A DNA stretch of 7,186 nucleotides from Nocardioides sp. (GTDB taxonomy: Bacteria; Actinomycetota; Actinomycetes; Propionibacteriales; Nocardioidaceae). The DNA is taken from assembly GCA_021166815.1 (NCBI GenBank), contig JAJPEO010000195.1, positions 1 to 7,186 on the forward strand, given 5' to 3'. The position numbers and the translations under genes were made by a program. The number at the start of each line of letters is the position of its first letter. Positions within the stretch are counted from its first letter, which is position 1. Shown piece after piece: positions 1-5,818 of the stretch. Below the pieces are notes generated by a model, which saw nothing but the letters and a program-made list of their open reading frames with translations, was not told the DNA's origin and did not search any database.

Positions 1-11
1 TGCCCACGACG

Positions 12-29
12 GGTTACTGAACGGTAACC
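12..29. promoter_or_regulatory. Operator-like palindrome upstream of ccr
   Basis: The 18 bp GGTTACTGAACGGTAACC has perfect 6-bp outer arms (GGTTAC and GTAACC), and two of the three remaining central pairs do not match. It lies 42 bases before the ccr start codon, where a repressor site would overlap the promoter or early leader. The size and symmetry fit a dimeric TetR- or GntR-type regulator, but no regulator gene is in the window, so the binding protein is unknown. I cannot pick out convincing -10/-35 boxes nearby. Confidence 0.4.
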
Positions 30-71
30 TCCGGGCAGCACGCCGTCCCCCAGAACCGATCAGGAGTCCCC

Positions 72-1412
72 GTGCAGCACATCCTTGACGCCATCGCCTC
101 GGGCGAGGCGACCTCCGACGACTTCGCCAACCTCGAGCTCCACGAGTCCTACCGCGCGGCCTTCGTGAAGAAGGACGAGGTCGACATGTTCGAGGGCCTC
201 ACCACCCGTGAGAAGGACCCGCGCAAGTCGCTCCACGTCGACGAGGTCGCCCTCCCCGAGCTCGGCCCGGGCGAGGCTTTCGTGGCCGTCATGGCCTCCG
301 CGATCAACTACAACACCGTGTGGACCTCGATCTTCGAGCCCGTCTCCACCTTCGGGTTCCTCGAGCGCTACGGCCGCGAGTCCGACCTCGGCGCCCGTCA
401 CAACCTGCCCTACCACGTCGTGGGCTCCGACCTGTCCGGCGTCGTGCTGAAGGTCGGCCCGGGCGTCACCAAGTGGAAGCCGGGCGACCGCGTCGTGGCG
501 CACTGCCTCTCCGTCGAGCTGGAGGCCCCCGACGGCCACAACGACACGATGCTCGACCCCTCGCAGCGCATCTGGGGCTTCGAGACCAACTTCGGCGGCC
601 TCGCCGACGTGGCGATGGTCAAGGCCAACCAGCTCATGCCCAAGCCCGAGCACCTCACCTGGGAGGAGGCCGCCTCCCCCGGCCTGGTCAACTCCACCGC
701 CTACCGCCAGCTCGTCTCCGCCAACGGCGGCAACATGAAGCAGGGCGACAACGTCCTCATCTGGGGCGCCTCCGGCGGCCTCGGCGGCTTCGCGACCCAG
801 TACGCCCTCAACGGCGGCGCGACCCCGATCTGCGTGGTCTCGAACGAGGAGAAGGCCCAGATCGCCCGCTCGATGGGCGCCGAGCTGATCATCAACCGCT
901 CCGAGGAGGACTACAAGTTCTGGAACGAGGAGGGCACCGAGCAGAACCCCAAGGAGTGGCTGCGCTTCGGCAAGAAGATCCGCGAGCTCACCGGCGGCGA
1001 GGACATCGACATCGTCTTCGAGCACCCGGGCCGCGAGACCTTCGGCGCGTCGGTGTTCGTCACCCGCAAGGGCGGTGTCATCACCACGTGCGCCTCGACC
1101 ACGGGCTACATGCACGAGTACGACAACCGCTACCTGTGGATGAACCTCAAGCGCATCATCTCCAGCCACTTCGCCAACTACCGCGAGTCGTGGGAGGCCA
1201 ACCGCCTCATCGCCCAGGGCAAGATCCACCCGACCCTGTCGCAGACCTACAAGCTCGAGGACGTCGGCCAGGCGGCCCTCGACGTCCACAAGAACGCCCA
1301 CCAGGGCAAGGTCGGCGTGCTGTGCCTGGCGCCCGAGGAGGGCCTCGGCGTGCTCGACCAGGAGCTGCGCGACAAGCACATCACCGAGATCAACCGCTTC
1401 CGCGGCCACTGA
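72..1412 (+). CDS. ccrA: Crotonyl-CoA carboxylase/reductase
   Basis: This 446-residue enzyme is predicted to perform the NADPH-dependent reductive carboxylation of crotonyl-CoA to ethylmalonyl-CoA in the cytoplasm. That reaction is the committed step of the ethylmalonyl-CoA pathway for acetyl-CoA assimilation and a source of extender units for polyketides. It is a zinc-independent medium-chain dehydrogenase/reductase. The GroES-like part covers about residues 55-190 and the Rossmann part about 200-370, with a nucleotide-binding loop WGASGGLGGF at 231-240. The CO2-binding residues known from the Kitasatospora enzyme (Asn81, Phe170, Glu171, His365) are all present here as Asn81, Phe170, Glu171 and His366, in INYNTVW, WGFETNFGG and SSHFANY. 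This argues for a true carboxylase rather than a plain enoyl reductase. Length is normal for the family. The GTG start at 72 has AGGAG at 62-66 with a five-base spacer. A palindrome lies upstream and a strong hairpin downstream, so it may be a single-gene unit. The meaA and mutase partners are not in the window. Confidence 0.95.
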   Translation: MQHILDAIASGEATSDDFANLELHESYRAAFVKKDEVDMFEGLTTREKDPRKSLHVDEVALPELGPGEAFVAVMASAINYNTVWTSIFEPVSTFGFLERYGRESDLGARHNLPYHVVGSDLSGVVLKVGPGVTKWKPGDRVVAHCLSVELEAPDGHNDTMLDPSQRIWGFETNFGGLADVAMVKANQLMPKPEHLTWEEAASPGLVNSTAYRQLVSANGGNMKQGDNVLIWGASGGLGGFATQYALNGGATPICVVSNEEKAQIARSMGAELIINRSEEDYKFWNEEGTEQNPKEWLRFGKKIRELTGGEDIDIVFEHPGRETFGASVFVTRKGGVITTCASTTGYMHEYDNRYLWMNLKRIISSHFANYRESWEANRLIAQGKIHPTLSQTYKLEDVGQAALDVHKNAHQGKVGVLCLAPEEGLGVLDQELRDKHITEINRFRGH

Positions 1413-1432
1413 GACTCGTCTGATCGGTCACA

Positions 1433-1476
1433 ATCGCACCCCGGTTCGCGGATTCGCCCGCGAGCCGGGGTGTGAT
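1433..1476 (+). terminator. Long hairpin after ccr, probable terminator
   Basis: Bases 1433-1451 pair with 1458-1476 to give a 19-bp stem with only two G-T wobbles and a six-base loop (ATTCGC). The core arms are CACCCCGG and CCGGGGTG. It sits 20 bases after the ccr stop codon. Only GTTC follows, with no run of T, which is usual for high-GC actinobacterial terminators. It could equally stabilise the 3' end of the ccr mRNA. Confidence 0.7.
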
Positions 1477-1558
1477 GTTCCCGGGGCATCCGCAACACTG
1501 GGGACGAGCACGACCGGGGCACCGAGCCCCGCCCCCGAACCGAGAGAGGTGCCGCAGG

Positions 1559-2848
1559 ATGAGCCGCGACCAGGGCCTGTCGATCTTCGATGACGAGCCG
1601 GAGGCGAGCAGCGCTGCGGACGATGCCCCTGACTCCCCCACCGCTGCCGCGGACGGGGAGGAGACCCAGGTGATGCCGGCGGTCAAGGCCGACGACGCCG
1701 ACGACGCGCCCACGACCCGGGTGCCGGCGGTCAAGCCCGCTGCCCCCGGCGCGGGCGCGACCCAGCCGGTGGCAGCGACCCCGGCGCCGCGCCCGGCGAG
1801 CACCACGTCGTCCTCCGCCCCGTCGAGCGCCTTCTCCGCGTCCTCGGGCGCGGTCGGCCAGGCCCTGCCGATCGTGCGTCGCGGCGGCTACGACAAGAAC
1901 GCCGTCGACCAGCGCCTGCGCCAGCTGGCGACCGAGAAGGCGGGCCTCAGCAACAGCCTGAGCAGCAGCGAGCAGCGGGTGCTCGATCTCGAGGGCGAGC
2001 TCGAGCGCCTGCGCGCGGAGCTCGCCGAGAACACCAACCCGACGTACGCCGGTCTCGGTGGCCGTGCGACGTCGATGCTCAAGCTCGCCGAGGACGAGGC
2101 TGGCGACGTGCGGGCCCAGGCCAAGCGCGACGCCCAGGAGATCCTGGCGCAGGCCGACCGCGACGCCCGCGCGATCCGCGCCGAGGCGGCTCGTGAGGCC
2201 GACGACATGCGCATGGTCCAGCTCAAGGAGCTCGACGAGATGCGGGCCCGCATCACCGCGGACGCCGAGCAGGAGCGCTCCCTCGCCAAGGCCGAGGCCG
2301 AGGACATCCTCGCCGCCGCCAAGCGCGAGTCCGAGCAGCTGCGCCTCGCGGCCCAGCAGGAGACCAACGAGCTGCGCACCAACGCCAAGCGCGAGGCCGA
2401 GCAGGCGCGCGCTGCGGCCGACCGCGAGGTGCAGGAGGCTCGGCGTACCCTCGCCGTCGAGAAGGAGCGCCTGGCCCGCGAGGCGGCCGAGCACCACGCC
2501 CACGCGATGGGCGAGACCCAGCGCCTGGTCACCGAGGCCGAGGAGCGCGCCAACGCGGCCGAGCAGCGGGCTCGTGAGGCCACCACCCAGGCCAACGCCC
2601 ACCGCCAGCAGGCACAGAGCGAGTCCGAGGCCCTGCTGGTCCGGGCCCGGCGCGAGGCCGAGCAGATCGTCGCCTCCGCCCGTACGCAGGCGGAGGCCAT
2701 CTCCACGAGCGCGGCCGGCGAGGCCGAGCGCGAGCTCGCGGCGATCCAGGCCGATGTCGAGCGGATCACCAAGCGTCGTGACGCCATCACGGCCCAGCTC
2801 GGTGCCCTGCGCGTCGTCGTGGCCGGATTCACCGAGGACGAGTCCTGA
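1559..2848 (+). CDS. DivIVA/FilP/Scy-like coiled-coil cytoskeletal protein
   Basis: This 429-residue acidic, alanine-rich protein is probably a cytoplasmic scaffold of cell-pole growth or division, like actinobacterial DivIVA (Wag31), FilP and Scy. Residues 1-104 are low-complexity (Asp/Glu, Ala, Pro, Ser, Thr) and should be disordered. Residues 107-121 (RRGGYDKNAVDQRLR) resemble the N-terminal DivIVA motif, followed by a short coiled coil to about 158. A linker at 160-181 contains YAGLGGRATSMLKLAEDEA, which I recall from FilP-type proteins. A continuous coiled-coil rod fills 178-410, built from 11-residue repeats. There is no signal peptide or membrane segment. The ATG at 1559 has GAGAGAGG at 1542-1549. 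The frame is open back to an ATG at 1472, but that would start inside the ccr hairpin, and the extra 29 residues look like non-coding sequence. From memory, the Streptomyces filP/scy genes also lie near acyl-CoA metabolism genes. The family is fairly sure; the exact role and orthologue are not. Confidence 0.85.
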   Translation: MSRDQGLSIFDDEPEASSAADDAPDSPTAAADGEETQVMPAVKADDADDAPTTRVPAVKPAAPGAGATQPVAATPAPRPASTTSSSAPSSAFSASSGAVGQALPIVRRGGYDKNAVDQRLRQLATEKAGLSNSLSSSEQRVLDLEGELERLRAELAENTNPTYAGLGGRATSMLKLAEDEAGDVRAQAKRDAQEILAQADRDARAIRAEAAREADDMRMVQLKELDEMRARITADAEQERSLAKAEAEDILAAAKRESEQLRLAAQQETNELRTNAKREAEQARAAADREVQEARRTLAVEKERLAREAAEHHAHAMGETQRLVTEAEERANAAEQRAREATTQANAHRQQAQSESEALLVRARREAEQIVASARTQAEAISTSAAGEAERELAAIQADVERITKRRDAITAQLGALRVVVAGFTEDES

Positions 2849-2850
2849 GC

Positions 2851-2867
2851 GCCTCCGGGCCGGAGGC
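2851..2867 (+). promoter_or_regulatory. Small hairpin at the coiled-coil/AI-2E junction
   Basis: GCCTCCG and CGGAGGC form a perfect 7-bp stem around a three-base loop (GGC), starting two bases after the coiled-coil stop codon. The right arm contains GGAGG, so folding would hide this ribosome-binding-like sequence from the GTG at 2887. If translation instead starts at the CTG at 2845, the hairpin lies inside the coding region. No T-run follows, so it is unlikely to be a strong terminator. Confidence 0.35.
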
Positions 2868-2886
2868 CTCCGACCCCGACGAGCGG

Positions 2887-3924
2887 GTGGCGCCGCTGCT
2901 GCGCCACGGGCCCTTCGTCCTGGGGTTCTTCGGTGCCCTCGGCGCGCTGGCGGCCACGTTCCTCGCCGGCCAGCTGCAGAGCCTCAGCGGCATCATCGTG
3001 CTGCTGGTCATGGCGATGTTCCTGGCCATCGGCCTCAACCCCGCCGTCGAGTGGCTGGTCACCCATGGCCTCAAGCGAGCCTGGTCGGTGCTGGCCGTTC
3101 TGGTCGCGGTGGTGGGGGTGCTGGCGCTGTTCGTCGTGGCCGTGGCGCCCGTGATCAGCGAGCAGATCGCCCTGATCACCCGCAACGCACCCGACTGGCT
3201 CGACGCCCTGCAGTCGAACAAGCGTGTCCAGGACCTCGACCACCGCTTCGACATCATCACCAAGGTGCGCGAGTACGTCACCGACAGCGACTTCTCGCGC
3301 AGCGTCTTCGGCGGTGCCCTGGGCGTCGGCCTGAAGGTCCTGTCGGCCCTGACCAACACGCTCATCGTGCTGGTGCTGATGATCTACTTCCTGGCCTCGC
3401 TGCCCACCATCACCCACGCGACGTACGCCATGGCCCCCGCCTCCAAGCGCGCGCGGGTCCGTGTCCTCGGGGACCGAATCATCCGCTCCACCGGCTCCTA
3501 CGTCGCCGGGGCGTTCGTCGTCGCCGTCATCGCCGGGCTCTCGACCCTGGTCTTCTCGTTCATCGTGGGGCTGGGCGACTACGCCTTCGCGCTGGCGTTC
3601 GTGGTGGGCCTGCTGTCGCTGATCCCGGTCGTGGGCGCGTTCGTCTCGGGCGTGATCATGACGCTGCTCGGCCTCACGGTCTCCCCGACCGTGGCGCTGG
3701 TGGCCCTGGTCTACTACCTCGCGTACCAGCAGCTGGAGTCCTACGTCATCTACCCGCGCATCATGAAGCGCTCGGTGGACATCCCCGGCGCCGTCACCGT
3801 CGTCGCGGCCCTGATCGGCGGCTCCCTCATGGGTGTGATCGGCGCGCTCCTGGCGGTTCCGGTCGCCGCTGCCCTGCTGATGCTGCACCGCGAGGTGTTC
3901 CTCACCCGGCAGGACGCACGCTGA
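2887..3924 (+). CDS. AI-2E family transporter (putative permease)
   Basis: This 345-residue polytopic inner-membrane protein belongs to the AI-2E (YdiK/PerM/TqsA) family. Hydrophobic stretches lie near residues 9-29, 35-51, 66-90, 153-173, 204-224, 227-262, 265-283 and 302-332. A soluble segment of about 60 residues (92-150) separates the third and fourth, as is typical. The C-terminal signature is clear: SLIPVVGAF at 244-252, then YQQLESYVIYPRIMKRSVDIPG at about 280-301 (family pattern Q-x-E-x2-V-I-x-P-x-I-M), then GGSLMGVIGALLAVPVAA at about 311-328. Members export diverse substrates, including autoinducer-2, ions and organic anions, so the substrate here is unknown. The GTG at 2887 is a conventional start but has no well-spaced ribosome binding site. 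A CTG at 2845, overlapping the upstream TGA and preceded by GAGGA with six bases between, would add 14 residues (MSASGPEASDPDER). The gene is probably cotranscribed with the coiled-coil gene and converges with the EamA gene 18 bases beyond its stop. Confidence 0.88.
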   Translation: MAPLLRHGPFVLGFFGALGALAATFLAGQLQSLSGIIVLLVMAMFLAIGLNPAVEWLVTHGLKRAWSVLAVLVAVVGVLALFVVAVAPVISEQIALITRNAPDWLDALQSNKRVQDLDHRFDIITKVREYVTDSDFSRSVFGGALGVGLKVLSALTNTLIVLVLMIYFLASLPTITHATYAMAPASKRARVRVLGDRIIRSTGSYVAGAFVVAVIAGLSTLVFSFIVGLGDYAFALAFVVGLLSLIPVVGAFVSGVIMTLLGLTVSPTVALVALVYYLAYQQLESYVIYPRIMKRSVDIPGAVTVVAALIGGSLMGVIGALLAVPVAAALLMLHREVFLTRQDAR

Positions 3925-3935
3925 CCCCTGGGCGT

Positions 3936-3950
3936 GGGGCTCTCAGCCCC
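3936..3950. terminator. Possible bidirectional terminator hairpin between convergent genes
   Basis: GGGGC and GCCCC form a 5-bp GC stem around TCTCA. It lies 11 bases after the AI-2E stop and overlaps the last codons and stop of the convergent EamA gene. The position suits a shared terminator, but the stem is short and there is no T-run on either strand. Confidence 0.3.
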
Positions 3951-4923
3951 GGCTGTCCACGTCGTCGAGCTCCGGCAGGGGCTCGACGACCAGCGGCACG
4001 GCGGTCTCGCCGAGCTTGACCACCACGACACCGCTCAGGACCAGCACGCCGCCGACCACCTGCACCGCGTGGGGCAGCTGACCCAGGAGCAGCCAGGCGA
4101 AGAGCACCGCGGCCACCACCTCGACCAGCGCCACGAACGACGCCAGCCGTGAGCCCAGGCGACGCGCCGCGGCGATGCCGGTGACGTAGGCGACCGCCGC
4201 AGCCACCACGCCGAGGGTGAGCAGCGGGACCCACCAGGCCACGTCGGTGCTCCGGTAGGTGACGGGTGCGGTCGACACGTCCATGGGCAGCACGCCGATG
4301 GCGCCGGCGAGCCCGAGGGTCACGCCGCCCACGACCAGTCCCCCGGCGGCCAGGGTGAGCGGAGGCAGCCCGTTGTCGGTGTCGCCGCCGATGACGAAGT
4401 ACGCCGCGGCACCGACCATCGCCGCCAAGCCCCACGCCACGCCCACCGGGTCGAGGGAGGAGCCGCCGGAGAACACCTCGAGGAGCAGCACCAGGCCACC
4501 CGCCGCGATGAGCGCGCCCACGACGGTGAGGCGCGTGGGTCGCTGCTGGTGGCGCAGCCACATCCACGCGACCACGCCCAGAGGGGCGGTGTACTCCAGC
4601 AGCAGGGCCACGCCCACGTCGAGGTAGCCCACCGCGTAGAAGAAGCACAGCTGGGCACCCGCGACGCCGAGCAGGCCGTAGAGCACCACGAGCGTGCTGC
4701 CCCTGCGCAGGACCTGCCAGTCGCCTCGCAGCGCGAGGACCCCGGGCACGACCAGCACGAGGGCGGCGATGGCGATGCGCGCCCCGACCGCGGCTCCGGC
4801 GCTCCAGCCCGAGGCGAGCAGGCCCGTGGCCAGCGCCCCGGAGACACCGAAGGTCAGCGCCGACACCAGGGCGAAGGCCAGGCCCGAGGCCAGGCGTGGC
4901 GCCCCGCTGGGCGATGTGCTCAC
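3943..4923 (-). CDS. EamA/DMT-superfamily exporter
   Basis: This predicted 326-residue inner-membrane protein has about ten transmembrane helices in two EamA repeats of five, like RhtA/YdcZ-type metabolite and amino-acid exporters. The first repeat starts at LASGLAFALVSALTFGVSGA and includes QLCFFYAVGYLDVGVALLLE and EYTAPLGVVAWMWL. The second contains GIAAARRLGSRLASFVALVE, the VEVVAAVLFAWLLLGQ helix pair and GGVLVLSGVVVV near the end. The substrate cannot be read from the sequence. I chose the GTG at 4923 because GGAGG precedes it by five bases on the minus strand. An in-frame ATG at 4953 would add ten residues, but it lies in a 13-bp tandem repeat and has no ribosome binding site. Another in-frame ATG at 4935 overlaps the ribosome binding site itself. 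The gene follows the hydrolase gene on the same strand after about 105 bases, so it may have its own promoter or be a loose operon member. Confidence 0.88.
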   Translation of the reverse strand: MSTSPSGAPRLASGLAFALVSALTFGVSGALATGLLASGWSAGAAVGARIAIAALVLVVPGVLALRGDWQVLRRGSTLVVLYGLLGVAGAQLCFFYAVGYLDVGVALLLEYTAPLGVVAWMWLRHQQRPTRLTVVGALIAAGGLVLLLEVFSGGSSLDPVGVAWGLAAMVGAAAYFVIGGDTDNGLPPLTLAAGGLVVGGVTLGLAGAIGVLPMDVSTAPVTYRSTDVAWWVPLLTLGVVAAAVAYVTGIAAARRLGSRLASFVALVEVVAAVLFAWLLLGQLPHAVQVVGGVLVLSGVVVVKLGETAVPLVVEPLPELDDVDSRG

Positions 4924-4936
4924 AGGTTCCTCCATG

Positions 4937-4962
4937 TCATGGGTCGACGTCATGGGTCGACG
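4937..4962. repeat. Perfect 13-bp tandem repeat, two copies
   Basis: TCATGGGTCGACG occurs twice back to back (4937-4949 and 4950-4962) just upstream of the EamA start. Each copy contains GTCGACG, which recurs at 4996-5002 and 5032-5038, giving four copies in 96 bp. It may be a slippage duplication or a paired protein-binding site. Confidence 0.8.
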
Positions 4963-4982
4963 GGGCCCGGAGTGGGGCCCCG
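4961..4982. other. GC-rich hairpin between hydrolase and EamA genes
   Basis: CGGGGCCC (4961-4968) pairs perfectly with GGGCCCCG (4975-4982) around a six-base loop (GGAGTG). On the minus strand it lies about 45 bases after the hydrolase stop and about 40 bases before the EamA start. It could be a terminator for the hydrolase unit or a leader structure of the EamA mRNA. No T-run follows on the minus strand. Confidence 0.4.
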
Positions 4983-5028
4983 AGTCGTGACGGTAGTCGA
5001 CGACTTCAGCGCCGCTGGAGGCGACCGG

Positions 5029-5817
5029 TCAGTCGACGAAGCGGCGCAGGACCTCGGTGAAGACCGCCGGCTGCTCGGAGTGCACCCAGTGGCCGGCATC
5101 CTTGATCGTCACCCTGCGCACCTTCGGGAACAGCCGCTCCATCTCGGGGGCGTACTCGTCGGTGACGTACGACGAGCTCGCGCCGGCGATCCAGAGGACG
5201 GAGCCCTCGTAGGGGTCGACGTCGCCGAGCCGGTCGGCCGGCCAGTCGCCGAGCACGCCGAGATCGCGGCGCAGCATCTCGAGGTTGGGTCGCCACGTCC
5301 ACCGGTCGTGGTCGCGGTGGAGGTTCTGCATCAGGAACGCCCGCACCGTGGGGTGCGGGATGTGGGGCGCCAGCGCCTCGTCGACCTCGGCGCGCGAGCC
5401 GGCCGGGGTCCCCTCCAGCTCCAGCATCGCGTCCATGTAGCCACGGAACTCCCCGGTGTTGGCGTACGCCACCGGCGAGACGTCGACCACGCACAGCCGC
5501 TCGACGAGCTCCGGGTGGCGCAGCGCCACGACCATCGCGGCCTTCCCGCCCAGGGAGTGACCCACCAGTGCCACCGGGTCGTCCGCGGACAGCAGCGACG
5601 CGACCTGGTCGGCCACGGCGAGGAAGTCGAAGCGCTCGGACCAGGGCGAGCGCCCGTGGTCAGGCATGTCGACGAGCGTGACCCGGTGGCGCTCGGCGAG
5701 CGCCTTGCCGACCTGGGTCCAGTTCTTGCCCTGCCCGAAGAGCCCGTGGCAGAAGACCACGCGCGAGCCCTGCTCGCCCAGCTCCGTGGTGGACAGGCCA
5801 CTCGAGGTGTCGGCCAC
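5029..5817 (-). CDS. Alpha/beta hydrolase, YbfF/ABHD11-like
   Basis: This predicted 262-residue cytoplasmic hydrolase acts on esters or thioesters of unknown identity. Visible elements are the oxyanion strand and loop VVFCHGLFGQGKNW at 20-33, DMPDHGRSPWS at 50-60, the nucleophile elbow VGHSLGGKAAM with Ser88, VVDVSPVAYANTGEF at 110-124 with candidate acid Asp112, and the catalytic histidine His243 in DAGHWVHSEQP. HGLFG-x3-NW, GHSxGGK, VDxxPV and DAGHWVH together are typical of the YbfF/ABHD11 branch, and the length is normal for it. The GTG at 5817 begins one base after the TGA of the upstream gene (TGA-C-GTG) and has no visible ribosome binding site, so it probably depends on translational coupling. 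The frame stays open to an ATG at 5934, but those residues are Ser/Thr/Ala-rich readthrough of the neighbour's glycine-repeat codons. The fold is nearly certain; the substrate is unknown. Confidence 0.92.
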   Translation of the reverse strand: MADTSSGLSTTELGEQGSRVVFCHGLFGQGKNWTQVGKALAERHRVTLVDMPDHGRSPWSERFDFLAVADQVASLLSADDPVALVGHSLGGKAAMVVALRHPELVERLCVVDVSPVAYANTGEFRGYMDAMLELEGTPAGSRAEVDEALAPHIPHPTVRAFLMQNLHRDHDRWTWRPNLEMLRRDLGVLGDWPADRLGDVDPYEGSVLWIAGASSSYVTDEYAPEMERLFPKVRRVTIKDAGHWVHSEQPAVFTEVLRRFVD

Positions 5818-5818
5818 G

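Noticed and set aside
60..1409. Long minus-strand open frame across the whole ccr gene
   Set aside because: Its composition (Val, Gly, Ala, Leu, His, Asp) is that of an antisense shadow of a G/C-third-position gene. It has no motif, while the plus strand encodes a clear enzyme.
1472..1558. Upstream ATG giving the coiled-coil protein 29 extra residues
   Set aside because: The ATG overlaps the end of the ccr hairpin and has no ribosome binding site. The added residues are Pro/Arg/His-rich and unlike the rest, while the ATG at 1559 has GAGAGAGG.
1888..3888. 666-codon minus-strand open frame over the coiled-coil and AI-2E genes
   Set aside because: It is rich in Arg, Ser, Asp, His and Gln with no domain, and mirrors two well-supported plus-strand genes.
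2887..3924. Autoinducer-2 quorum-sensing export
   Set aside because: The family name is historical. Most members have other or unknown substrates and no lux-type genes are nearby.
2058..4019. 653-codon plus-strand open frame in another phase
   Set aside because: It is an Arg/Pro/Ser-rich frame-shifted reading of the same two genes.
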